A DNA stretch of 64,000 bases from Nepenthes gracilis (Eukaryota; Streptophyta; Magnoliopsida; Caryophyllales; Nepenthaceae), in the NCBI GenBank assembly GCA_033239525.1, contig BSYO01000034.1, positions 1,364,001 to 1,428,000 on the forward strand. The letters run 5' to 3'. Each line of letters starts with the position of its first letter. The stretch's first letter is position 1. A program made the translations under genes and the position numbers. Under the pieces are notes generated by a model, which was not told where the DNA came from, did no database searches, and saw only the letters and a program-made list of their open reading frames with translations. Positions 1 through 9,076 of this stretch are shown here, in pieces.

Positions 1-356
1 GGTATTGATTAAAACAATGACACATATTGATAGATACTTGTCAAATGAATGATTTTCTTAAATATTACGTATTTAAAAAAAATTAATTATAAAAATAATT
101 GTAAAATAATTAAAAATTTAATTAATATCTTAATATATTATTCTTTCATTATCGTGGCGTACTATGTTAGCGATCTACATAGGAAAAAATTTGCCCGCCA
201 TAGAACTCCTGGACTTTTATTAAGTAGTCAGAATAATATTTTATTTAATTAAATCTATTTTATCATATGCCTATTTTGATAACAAAAATATTAAATAATA
301 GAATTGAATGGAATTTATCACTGTAAAATAAAATTAAATCAAATTAAAAACATAAC

Positions 357-395
<39 letters not shown>

Positions 396-490
396 GCTTT
401 ATTAAATAATGTAAAAACATTTTAAATTAATTGTCTGTCAAAGGCGCTGTATAATTTAATAATTATATATTTTAAAATATTATATATATA
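1..490. other. AT-rich flank left of Tat element A
   Basis: No gene is visible. The short open frame at 49-252 is AT-driven, with Ile, Asn, Lys and Tyr making up most residues and no recognisable motif. The stretch ends in a TA-repeat tract that served as the insertion target of element A. Confidence 0.7.
358..395. repeat. (TAA)n microsatellite
   Basis: About twelve uninterrupted TAA units, read directly from the sequence. Confidence 0.95.
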
Positions 491-495
491 TATAT

Positions 496-1631
496 TGATA
501 CGTCTCTGGATCCGAATTTCGGTCAGATTCGGATGATCCTTTTGTCACGACTCCGGCTCCGTTTCTGAGTTGGATCCTACACACCACTAAACAGAACAGA
601 AGGTCAGCGTGTTCGACGGGAAGTCGTCCCACCGAAAACACTCCGACGCTCAAGTCAGCAAAACAGTCTTCAAAAGAAAGAAACTGGAATTGAAAAAGAG
701 AGAGAGATAGAGTGTTTGATCCAGATGTAAGAGAGACGTAAAGTTTTCTTAAATCTGGAAGGTGGGAAAGCAGAAAACGGCCGTGAGGGCTCGCTTGTTT
801 CCTTAGGGTTTTTTGGAGAACGCTGGTGGCAGAGAAGGCTGATCTCTGAGTGCACTCGTTCGTATTGCAGAGAGCGTATGCAATTGAAAGTGTTGAAGGA
901 AGCGTGTGCGATTGGAAGCGTTAAAGAAGGTGTGCCCTGGATGGTGAATCCAGGGTTTTTTTTATGGTGGAGAGGGCGATCCTTATTCTTTGGAAGGAAG
1001 GATTGCCTCCGTGATCTGCTGGCTGGCTTTCCTTTTGGAGCCGGAGCCAGTTGCCAAATCATGCAAGATCATTTTCTTCTGAAGCGACCAATAGCTTTTC
1101 CAACCGGGCACTTTCCTTCTGTGCATGTTACCGTTGGAAAACCCGGGCTAGTGAAGATTTGGAAAAAATCTGGCGCCTTCCTTATATGGGAGGCGCCAAT
1201 ATTGCCAATGTCCTTTTTGGTGCCAGCTGAGATAATGAAAAAACCCTGGAAAGCCGTTGTTGGCCTTTTATTGATTCGTGGGCCTAAACGGACTAGGCCC
1301 GTTACTGTTAAAAGGCTTCTTTGGGCCCAATGTGCAAAATGCGGACGGTCAACGTTCGAGTTGACCGTCTGCGTGCGTGTTGGCCGCCTTTATGGAGGAT
1401 GTCCGTTATCAGCCGCCGGACAGGCCATGGGCCTAAGTGAGCCAGGCCCATTACTGTAGAAAAGGCTCTTTGGGCCCAATGCGCGTAATGAGGACGGTCA
1501 ACGCTAGCGTTGACTGTCCTGGGCTTTTTAGCTTTTGGGCCTGTTTTCCAATTGGGCCGTTAGAGTATTGACCGTTGTCTTGGGCCTTTGTTGACTTTTT
1601 TGGGTCCAACCCATTTCTGGTATACCCATTA
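496..1631 (-). repeat. 3' LTR of Tat element A
   Basis: About 1136 bp. Its last 126 bp (1506-1631) align without gaps to 8951-9076 with 8 differences, all transitions. Its two ends also match the solo LTR at 49443-50117. Inside is a tandem duplication with a 149-bp period (starts at 1280 and 1429); each copy contains an inverted pair of TTGAC motifs (1344-1369 and 1491-1520). On the minus strand the LTR starts TAATGGG where related copies have TGATGGG, and it ends GTATCA. Confidence 0.88.
1491..1520. repeat. 30-bp palindrome in the U3 of LTR A
   Basis: Arms 1491-1505 and 1506-1520 are reverse complements apart from one mismatch. In the other LTR copy the right arm (8951-8965) carries the matching base, so the ancestral palindrome was perfect, 15+15 with no loop. 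Each arm contains a GGTCAAC/GTTGACC W-box core. A second inverted pair lies at 1344-1353 and 1360-1369 with a 6-nt loop. Confidence 0.85.
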
Positions 1632-1644
1632 CTAGCCCCCCATG
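1632..1644 (-). other. Polypurine tract of Tat element A
   Basis: On the minus strand this reads CATGGGGGGCTAG, directly before the 3' LTR. The identical 13-mer lies in the same place in element C (60249-60261), and a variant CATGGGAGGTTAG lies in element B (36871-36883). It primes plus-strand DNA synthesis in LTR retrotransposons. Confidence 0.85.
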
Positions 1645-1755
1645 CTGGTGGCCAGAAGTCTAGACTCTAGTATGTTCATGATGGGATGTCTTTCCTTGCT
1701 TTGAGGATCTCGTGGAACTTCGTGAAAAGGCGTGAAGGAGAGTTTGACCAGAATC

Positions 1756-1930
1756 GTTGACCATCCTGGTCGATTTCGGAGCATCGGAATTGTTGACCAT
1801 CCTGGTCAATTCTGGAGTACCAGAATTGTTGACTGTCTTGATCAATTCCGGAGCACCAGAATTGTTGACCGTCCTGGTCAATTCCGGAGCACTAAAATTG
1901 TTGATCGTCTTGGCCAATTCTGGAAGCGTC
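1756..1930. repeat. 36-bp tandem repeat, five copies, rich in W-boxes
   Basis: Units start at 1756, 1792, 1828, 1864 and 1900, an exact 36-bp period. The consensus carries GTTGACC then GGTCAATT, an inverted pair of W-box cores. Intact TTGAC[CT] or its complement occurs at 1744, 1757, 1793, 1804, 1829, 1865 and 1876. Because 36 is a multiple of 3, several frames stay open across it; those frames are by-products. It lies between the polypurine tract and the start of the antisense gene. Confidence 0.9.
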
Positions 1931-1968
1931 TTACGTGGTTATTAGCCGGTTTATCTGGCAGAGTGTGA

Positions 1969-2058
1969 CACGTGTCTCCCTTTGGTTGGGCAGATATCCT
2001 GGCTATTAATGCGCCGAAGATCCGCCTTTTATAGGGCCAAGTAGGGAGACGACACGTG
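1969..2058 (+). promoter_or_regulatory. Putative promoter of the antisense ORF of element A (two G-boxes)
   Basis: CACGTG occurs at 1969-1974 and 2053-2058, the second ending 138 bp before the ATG at 2197. Elements B and C have CACGTG at matching distances. G-boxes are bound by plant bZIP and bHLH factors. A TATA-like TTTTATAG lies near 2028. At the position of the TATA-like box of element C, A reads GCCTAAGT, a poor TATA. Promoter function is inferred from conservation and position. Confidence 0.5.
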
Positions 2059-2196
2059 ACGATCCTGACGCCTTCCTTAATGAGGGGTTTTGTGCTTGGC
2101 GCCTAAGTCTTTCTTTCCAAACTTCAAAAACGTTCATCTTCTTCCTTCTCGTTTCTCAGACAAGCCCTTCTAGAGTACCCTAACTTTTGCCCGATC

Positions 2197-3900
2197 ATGG
2201 CCTCTGTTGCAGACTTCTCGTCCGTTTTGAGAGAGAACGACATAAAGGCATTGTGCGTTGAGTTCAATATTCCCAAGGAGACGGCCTGGAGGATTCCGGG
2301 TAAGGATGACAAGGCCTTTGCCCCACCGGAGGGGTACATTACCATTTACGAGGCCCATCTGAGGAGCGGCCTCCGCCTGCTGTTGCCGGCAGAACTGGAG
2401 TCGATCATGAAGGCTCTGTGAGTTCCCATCGCCCAGCTTCACGCCAACGCCGTGAAGTATCTTTGCACCCTGTGTATTTTTGCTCGAAAACTTGGCCAGA
2501 AGTTTAGGATGTCTGGTGTTAGGGATGTGTTCAAATTGAACCAGGGGGGAGAGTGGATATCGCTCACTCCTGTACTGGAATAAAAATTAGTAAGGCCATT
2601 CACGACTCACTGAAGAACTAAAAAAACCGGTTCTTCTTCGTGAAGGTGGGGGAGAAATGGCCTCTTGCGAGGAGCGGGGTGAGATTCCGGAGGTGTACTT
2701 TGGTACGCCGTCTGCGGCGGATTGCGCCACCTATGCATGGCTAACCAAGGCCATACAAGCCAATCCAGACGAGTTCAAGAGGGACTTCTTGGTCTCCTGG
2801 GCGGAGTGCAAGAAGGTAAATTGGGGGCCACCGTCACCGGTTCAGAAACCAAGCCCTCCGGTTATGATGATGAACCCCGAGGACTCAAAGGGGGTGATTA
2901 TCCGCTCAAGGCGCACAGAGGAGGAGTTTACTGAGAGGGCAACTGGGACGCCTTCCTCGTCTTCGTCGCATATTGATTATGTGGCGGTCGGGATCTGCGG
3001 CGGATCCGGCAGCACTGCGGGAGCGGGGAAGGTGGCCCAGCTTGCAACGAAGGTGGTCCCAGGTGCTACCTGGATGGAGTCTGCAGAAGAGACAGCTTGC
3101 GATATGGCAGAGGGCTCACGGATTTTTATTGTGGAGCCGTCGATGAGGGCTGAGGCAGCCAGAGGCAGCCAAAGGGAAGGGACCTGCTGCGGTTGCTCCA
3201 GAGGCTGCGAGAGAGGAATCCGCCGCTGCCGCAGATGATGATGAATTTTTAGACCGCATTCTGGAGGAGGCAGCGGTGAGCATGGCTCGTGAGGATGTTC
3301 CTGGTTCGTCATCTCCTGGTCTACCGCTAACTGGTCCACCGCCAACTAGGCCAGGTCTAGAGTCCAGGCCTGTGAGGCCCTTGAGGAAGACTTATGAGGT
3401 ATGATTTCTGTAACAGCTTAATTGTATTTCTTTCTTCATTGTGTTTGTAACTCACACTTCGCTTTTGTCTTGTGCAGTCAAGAAGGTTGATCTCAGCTTT
3501 CTCCCGGGAGGTGGAGCAACGTGATCGCATCATTGCGGACCGGGAGGCTGAGATCGCCTGGTTGGAGGCCAAGCTGGCTGCCTCAGGAGGGGAGCTCCGT
3601 GAGCAGACCGTTGCTCTTGAAGCTGTCATGGCGGGCATGGAGGCGGAGAATGCTGAGTTGAAATCCGAGGTCGCCCGCTTGAAGGAGGAGGATGATCGAC
3701 ATAATAAAGTCAAGAAGCGGCTTGCTGACCGGATCACAGACCTGGAGAATGATTTGGCCCTCCGCATCCGTCCCATTGAGCTTGAAGGCATGCTGCATGC
3801 GGGATTGTTGGAGGGGATCAACGTCGGCCGGCGCATTGCGCGGTTGATTGATCCCAATTTTCCAGCCAAATTCATCAATCGATCCAACAGAACGGCGTAG
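2197..3900 (+). pseudogene. Antisense additional ORF of Tat element A (two exons, broken)
   Basis: This gene runs opposite to gag-pol, between integrase and the 3' LTR. Exon 1 starts at ATG 2197 with a conserved N-terminal domain (motifs SVLREND, PPEGYITIYEAHLR, LCTLCIF, EWISLTP), which resembles the plant family annotated as putative gypsy-type transposon protein. A glutamate- and serine-rich middle follows, ending in DDDEFLDRILEEA. The intron is 3399-3477 with GT...TGTGCAG and phase 0. Exon 2 (3478-3900) is a long charged coiled coil ending GRRIARLIDPNFP. An in-frame TGA at 2419-2421 replaces a glycine codon of copy C. At least two frame changes occur (near 2580-2690, and before 3236, where the frame of 2657-3238 gives way to the one that reaches the splice donor). 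Function is unknown; the layout matches the extra ORFs known from Tat elements. Confidence 0.75.
3399..3477 (+). other. Intron of antisense ORF A
   Basis: 79 bp with donor GAG|GTATGA, a T-rich interior and acceptor TTGTGCAG|TCA, in phase 0. Position and phase match the introns of copies B and C, with the coiled-coil exon following in each. Confidence 0.8.
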
Positions 3901-4085
3901 CGGAAAGAGGACCTTGTAGGGGACCTTGTAGGGGAAACACAAACACACAGCCGTTTGTGTTTTCTTCTTTGTTCTTGCATCGGTGTAATAATGTAACACA
4001 ATTAAATGCAATAAAATGGGAATTTTTTCCGGTTGGTGTCAATTGCATTTTATTGCTTTTTGTGTTTGTGTGGATCATTGTATTA

Positions 4086-4445
4086 GGCGGCCAACCTGGT
4101 TGGCCGACAACCGTTGCTTGGTTGCCTAAGGAGCTAAGTCCCTAGGCTTGGCAGGTGGTTATGTTAACCAGCCTTGCGGTTCTGTCCAAGTGGAAACTTG
4201 GGCAGTCAGCGTTGGAGAAGAAACGTTCCTCGTTGCTGTTCGATCACGTTACCCTTTTGTTGAGAGGGTTATTGCGTAGGGCGGCCAACCTGGCTGGTTG
4301 GCTGCCTAAAGAATAAGATCCTTAAGCTGGGTAGGTGGTTGTGTTAACCAACCTGGTGGCGCCGTGCAAGTGATGACTTGGGCAGCCAATGTTGGAGAAG
4401 AAATATTTCTCCCTTCGACCGTCGTTGACTGACGTTGCTACTCCC
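4086..4445. repeat. 194-bp tandem duplication in the 3' spacer of element A
   Basis: Two imperfect copies start GGCGGCCAACCTGG at 4086 and at 4280. Both continue through GGTGGTT, TGTTAACCA, ACTTGGGCAG and TTGGAGAAGAAA in the same order. No coding capacity is evident. Confidence 0.8.
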
Positions 4446-4486
4446 CCAGAGGAGGTCGTCGCGTGTGCTATACTTGCCCCTAAGGT

Positions 4487-4742
4487 TTTTAGACCGCTAT
4501 CGGGCCACTTGGATGACCAAGGTTTAGTACGACTGCTATCAGGTCGCTCGAATGACCGAGATTTAGACCGCTTACGGGCCACTTGGATGACCAAGGTTTT
4601 AGACTGCTCATGGGCCACTTGGATGACCAGGGTTTTAGACCGCTCATGGGCCACCTGGATGACTAGGGTTTTAGACCGCTCATGGGCTACCTGGATGACC
4701 AGGGTTTCAGACCACTTTTGGGCCATCTGGATGACCAGGGTT
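4487..4742. repeat. 36-bp tandem repeat, seven copies
   Basis: About seven units near 4487, 4523, 4560, 4596, 4632, 4668 and 4704, with consensus TTTTAGACCGCTCATGGGCC then a TGGATGACCAGGG tail. The open frames across it (12-residue repeats on both strands) arise because 36 divides by 3. Element B has related units at the same site but with a 40-bp period. Confidence 0.9.
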
Positions 4743-4930
4743 TAACAAGCGCGTGAAGACCCTCCCGACATAGGGGCAGCCTAGGTCGGGTAAACCTGCA
4801 AGGCAAACACAGAATATATATGCACATAGAGATTAGGGTCCTATATGCTAAGTAAACTTCTTATTTTGCCAAATTAAAACAAGCATGCGAATGAATGCAC
4901 ACAAGCGGGTGAGTGCATACCTAGGTTTTT

Positions 4931-5791
4931 TTATTGGAAGTATCGCTTGAGGTGGGTCGCGTTCCACGTTCATGGGACCAACTTCCTGTCCTGGTTTCGA
5001 AGTTTGTATGCTCCATTTTGCAGGACGGCGGAGACCAAAAAAGGCCCTTCCTAGTTAGGGGAGAGCTTATTGCGGCCGGCCAGCTTGCCTGTGGCCTCAA
5101 CGCCTCGTAGGATCAAGTCCCCAACGTCGAATTGTCGGGCTTTCACCTTTTTATTGTAGTACCGAGTAACTCGATGTTGGTAGGCTACCGTCTGTATTCT
5201 GGCGGCGTCGCGGGCCTCTTCCAGCAAGTCTAAGTGCTCCATGATTTTCTGGGAGTTAGTCCGTGGGTCGAAAGACTCCACCCTAAGACTTGGAAGCCCG
5301 ATTTTGACCGGGATCATCGCCTCAGTCCCGGTAGCAAAGGTGAAGGGTGTCTCGCGTGTTGGTTCCTTCGGGGTTGTCCGATAAGACCAGAGGACTGATG
5401 GGAGCTTGTCAGCCCAGGAGCCTCCGACATCCTCCAGTTTAGTCTTTAACCCGTGGAGTAGCATACGGTTCGTAACCTCCACTTGCCCGTTAGCCCAGGG
5501 GTATGCCATCGAAGTGTGGACCAGCTTGATACCAAGGCTGACGCAATACTTGGTGAAGCATTTTTCCAAAAATTGGGTCCTGTTGTCAGTCACTACGATC
5601 TCTGGGACGCCAAACCTACAGACAATACTCTGGCGAAGAAATTCTAGCGCATTGTGCTCCGTGATTTTTGCCAGCGAGATCGCCTCGACCCACTTGGTGA
5701 AGTAGTCGATGCCTGCGATGATAAATTTCCTCTGCCCCGTGGCAATGGAAAATGGGTCTAGAATATCGAGCCCCCATTGCGCGAGGGCCAT
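4931..5791 (-). pseudogene. Integrase core and C-terminus of Tat element A
   Basis: Retroviral-type integrase that inserts element cDNA into the host genome. The catalytic triad is readable: Asp in GLDILDPF, Asp in VVTDNRTQF and Glu in QVEVTNR. The C-terminal part contains TRYYNKKVKARQFDVGDLIL, then an in-frame TAG at 5051-5053 where related copies have Trp. Beyond it EGPFLVSAV and TWNATHLKRYFQ are still readable to the pol stop at 4931-4933. A frame change near 5760-5790 separates this part from the zinc-binding domain. Element B shows the same order at 32900-33862. Confidence 0.85.
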
Positions 5792-6716
5792 GGAGCATGA
5801 AGTGACTTCAGGTCAGCGGACGGCGGGTGGTGAAGGTTGCCGTGAAGCTTGCAACTTTCATATTTCTTTACAAACTCAAGCGCGTCCTTTTTTATCGAGG
5901 GCCAATAATAGCCCTGCCGCATGATCTTGAAGGCCAGGTTTTCCCCTCCTACGTGTGGTTCACAAATCCCGAGGTGAACTTCACCGAGCGCGTAGTCGGC
6001 CTCCTCGGGAGATAGACAGCGGAGGTACGGAGTCGAGTATCCGCGGTGATACAGCCGCCCATTGACCACTGTGTACCAGCCAGCTGTCTTTTTAACCCGC
6101 TTGGCCTCTTCGGCGTCCTCTCGAAGTGATCCGTCAGCCAAGTATCTAAGGTAGGGCGTTATCCAGTTTTCCGTCTCAGAAATCTGTATTGCCTCCTGTT
6201 TCTCTATGCTGGGAGCACTCAAAACCTCCCTCATGTCCCTTGAGTACTGTTCTGGGTTTTTGGCTGCAGCGGCTCTAGCCAACCGGTCTGCCTTCCAGTT
6301 TTCAGTTCGAGGAACGTGAACCAGGGTCAGTCTGTCGAAGCCCCGGACGGCCTCCTTTGCCTTATCCAGGTACTTGGCCAAGCAAGGGTTGTTTGCCTCA
6401 AAGCCCCCGTTAACCTGGTTGACGATCAGTTCGGAGTCGCTGTAAATCGCCAACCTCTTGGCAGAGCATTCCTTTGCTAATCGTAAGCCGGCTAGCAAGG
6501 TTTCGTACTCGGCGACGTTGTTGGTCACTGGGAAGTCAAGTTTGAGGGAATACTTAACCTCGAATCTATCAGGGGTCGTAAGGACCATCCCTGCTCCGCT
6601 GCCACTGTTCGTGGACGATCCGTCCAGGTAGAGTGTCCATTCTGGGACCTCGTCGGGTTGTTCTGCGTTTTCAGCGAGCTGTTCCTCTTAAATTGTGGTC
6701 GTGGTCTCAACAATGG
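5758..6716 (-). pseudogene. Archaeal-type RNase H and integrase zinc domain of Tat element A
   Basis: The reading starts at VETTT just after a deletion near 6708-6716. The RNase H catalytic residues are visible: LDGSS, NNVAEYE, IYSDSELI and ENWKADRLAR. This is the additional RNase H acquired by Tat elements; the native gypsy RNase H that should precede it is missing. The integrase zinc domain follows, with EVHLGICEPHVGG then KYESCKLHGN. The first Cys of the CxxC pair has become Tyr (a TGC to TAC type change); element B keeps KKCESCQFHGN. A TAA near the start of this segment breaks the frame. Confidence 0.83.
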
Positions 6717-6770
6717 TGGGCTGGCCAGATACTGCTTCAATTCATTGAAGGCTATTTGACAGTCAGCTGT

Positions 6771-7736
6771 TCACTGGAATCCGTTGGATTTTGTTCCTCT
6801 CAGGGCTTTAAAGAAGGGCTGGTATTTGTCACCAGACTTCGCGAGGAAGCGGGACAAAGCTGCCAGCCGCCCAATCAATCGCTGGACGTCTTTGACGTTC
6901 CATGGGGGAGCCATGTCAGCGAGGGCCTTGATCTTTTCTGGGTTTGCCTTGATTCCCTGTTGGGAGACGATGAAACCCAAGAACTTCCCAGAGGTCACCC
7001 CGAAGACACACTTGGCTGGATTCAGTTTCATTTGGTGCTGGCGGAGCACCTCAAGCGATTCTTCCAGGTCACATATGTGGTCGCCAGTGACTCTACTCTT
7101 GACGAGCATGTCGTCGACGTAGACCTCCATGTTGCGACCAATCTATTTTTCGAACATCTTGTTGACCAGTCGCTGATAAGTTGCTCCAGTATTTTTCAGT
7201 CCGAAGGGCATCACTTTGTAGCAATAGGTGCCCTGGTCTGTCATAAACGATATATGTTCCTCGTCCTCCGGATTCATTCGAATTTGGTTGTAACCCGAAT
7301 AGGCGTCCATGAAGCTGAGCAGCTCATGTCCAGCCGTGGAGTCAACCAGTAGGTTAATCCTGGGTAAGGAAAAACTATCTTTCGGGCAGGCCTTATTGAC
7401 GTCGGTAAAATCGACGCACATTCGCCATTTTCCGTTACTCTTTTTAACCAGGATGACATTTGAAAGCCAATATGGGTATTGGACTTCTCTAATAAACCCA
7501 GCGTCCAGTAGCTTTTTCACTTCCTCTCGGATGGCAATCAGTTTCTCAACGGAATGATTCCTCCGTTTTTGTCTAACTGGCTTCCAGCTAGGATCAAGGC
7601 CCAACTTGTGGACCATCACCTCGGCCGAGATCCCGGGCATGTCTGCGGGAGTCCATGCGAATATGTCGACGTTCCGTTGCAGGAACACAATCAGTTTAGT
7701 GCGCAGTGTGCCAGTGAGTGTGCCGCCAATCTGCAC
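6771..7736 (-). pseudogene. Reverse transcriptase of Tat element A
   Basis: Copies element RNA into cDNA. Readable motifs in order: DVNKACPKDSF, DAYSGYNQI, KVMPFGLKNTGATYQRLVN, then the catalytic MEVYVDDMLVKSR and GFIVSQQGIKANPEKI. The YVDD box is intact. One in-frame TAG (7143-7145) stands where FEKQIG is expected, so it came from CAG. A TGA at 6771-6773 stands where Trp is expected after NGFQ. No frameshift separates this part from the protease upstream; only stop codons do. After ELKQYLASPP the reading jumps into the RNase H spacer, which marks a deletion. Confidence 0.87.
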
Positions 7737-7817
7737 ACACTTCTCCAGTTCCTTCGGATTTAGTGGGACCAGATCTGTGGATTCACCGGACTGCGCTTGC
7801 TACAGGGTGGTCTCATC

Positions 7818-8441
7818 TCAATGATCGAGTTCTCCCACCGTGCCAGTGCTGCCGCTTGGGGCAATCTGAGACATGTAGCATGTCTGCCCGATTTTTTGGT
7901 CGCCTAACACTTCTCCCACACCGTAGGGCGTCAGGAACTTCATTTTGAGGTGTGAAATTGAGGTGACCGCCCCAAACGCTGTCAGACACGGCCTGCCTAG
8001 TATCGCGTTGTAAACGGAGGGCAGGTCAACCACTAGAAAGGTAAGTGTGCGACTCGTTGTCCTTGGATACTTCCCTAAGGTAACTTCCAATCGAATAGTC
8101 CCTTGAACGGGTACTGGTTCGTTGTCAAGGCCGTATAGTGGACCTTCAGAGGGTTTTAACTGATTCTTTTTTAGGCCTAACTTAAAGAAGACATCCAAGT
8201 AAAGCAAATCTTTAGAACTTTCATTATCAATAAAGACTCGTTTCAGCTGGTAGTTCGAACTGTCGTCTGAAACGAGTGCTGATATAACAATAGGGTCAGC
8301 ATGGGGGAACATTACATGGGTCGAGTCATTATCACTGAAGCTAATAGTATTGTCTACTGTGCGCTGCTTCTTCCTCCCAATCTGCTGCTCCTTGCTGTCT
8401 GCCGGGTTCTTGGCAGGTCGGGTGGTGACCATATTAACCAC
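7818..8441 (-). pseudogene. Aspartic protease of Tat element A
   Basis: Would cleave the gag-pol polyprotein. The open part runs from VNMVTTRPAK through RVFIDNESSKDLLY and YNAILGRPCLTAFGAV to GVGEVLGDQKIGQTCYMSQ. The catalytic motif, normally DTGSS or DTGAS, reads DNESS. Asp is kept but Thr and Gly are replaced, so activity is doubtful. The frame continues in register into RT through TGA (7818-7820) and TAG (about 7800-7802). The same region is deleted in element B. Confidence 0.82.
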
Positions 8442-8444
8442 CCC

Positions 8445-8937
8445 CGCCGCAATCCTGTTCCGGGGTAGAGTCTACTCCTACCCCTCTTCATCAGCCGCTC
8501 CTGAGTTCTGTCCGGGACCTCTAACAAACTTCGTGAGGTGGCCTCTGCGAATCAGGTCCTCGATCTCCCTTTGCAGCATCTTACAGTCCTCAGTTGAATG
8601 GCCAGCAGAGCGATGGAAGTCATAGTACTTCGACTAGTTTTCGGAGTCTTTCTTCAGTGGTTTAGGCCACTTCAGGAATTTTTCTCCATGGATCTGCATG
8701 ACGACGTTGGCGCGCTTGTCTGTCAGAGGTGTGAAACTAGTGGGCCCATAGTCCCTGCGTTCTGGGGGCTAGTCCGGCGCTGCTTCTGGCGGGAGTGTTC
8801 TCTGCCGCTGTACTTTCTCTTCCCTTCTCCAGGGAACGGCCGAGGCTAATCCGCCCGCTCTGGACGTTTCGCCTCGTTGGCCTCTTCTGCTGTAGCGTAG
8901 GCACTGGTGATTGATTCCGCCTCGCGGAAGGTTTGAG
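8445..8937 (-). pseudogene. Gag C-terminal remnant of Tat element A
   Basis: The minus strand reads QTFREAESITSAYATAEEA, closely matching the end of gag in element B. Further on is a zinc-knuckle-like stretch, YDFHRSAGHSTEDC, followed by EIEDLIRRGHL. The first Cys of the knuckle appears as Tyr. Several stops interrupt it. The N-terminal half of gag is absent: the sequence joins a piece of 5' LTR at 8938-8951. Confidence 0.75.
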
Positions 8938-8950
8938 GATTGATTCCGCC

Positions 8951-9076
8951 AGCGTTGACCGTCCTGAGCTTTTCAGCTTTTGGGCCTGTTTTCCAATTGG
9001 GTCGTTAGAGTGTTGACCGTCGTCTTGGGCCTTTGTTAACTTTTTTGGGTCCAACCCATTTCTGATATACCCATTA
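8951..9076 (-). repeat. Residual 5' LTR of Tat element A (126 bp)
   Basis: Aligns end to end with 1506-1631 of the 3' LTR, same length, 8 mismatches, all transitions. Only the outer end of the LTR remains. The inner break lies exactly on the dyad axis of the palindrome at 1491-1520. Confidence 0.92.

Larger units (their letters stand above)
496..9076 (-). mobile_element. Tat-type Ty3/gypsy element A, internally deleted
   Basis: Minus-strand order is gag tail, protease, reverse transcriptase, RNase H, integrase, long 3' region, polypurine tract and 3' LTR, which is the Ty3/gypsy order. The long region between integrase and the 3' LTR carries an extra gene on the opposite strand, a mark of the Tat lineage. 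The element begins TGATAC at 496 and ends CCATTA at 9076. TATAT flanks both sides (491-495 and 9077-9081); it fits a 5-bp target duplication but is weak evidence because the target is a TA repeat. The 3' LTR is complete. The 5' LTR keeps only its outer 126 bp, joined directly to gag, so the promoter, primer-binding site and gag start are gone. It cannot be autonomous. Confidence 0.9.

Noticed and set aside
878..1459. 193-residue plus-strand open frame inside LTR A
   Set aside because: It lies wholly in the LTR, antisense to the element, and has no counterpart in LTRs B, C or the solo copy and no domain. It is partly kept open by the 149-bp duplication.
1660..1968. Open frames of 12-residue repeats on both strands
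   Set aside because: Produced by the 36-bp tandem repeat, whose length divides by 3; several frames on both strands are open at once. The same holds for 4322-4745.
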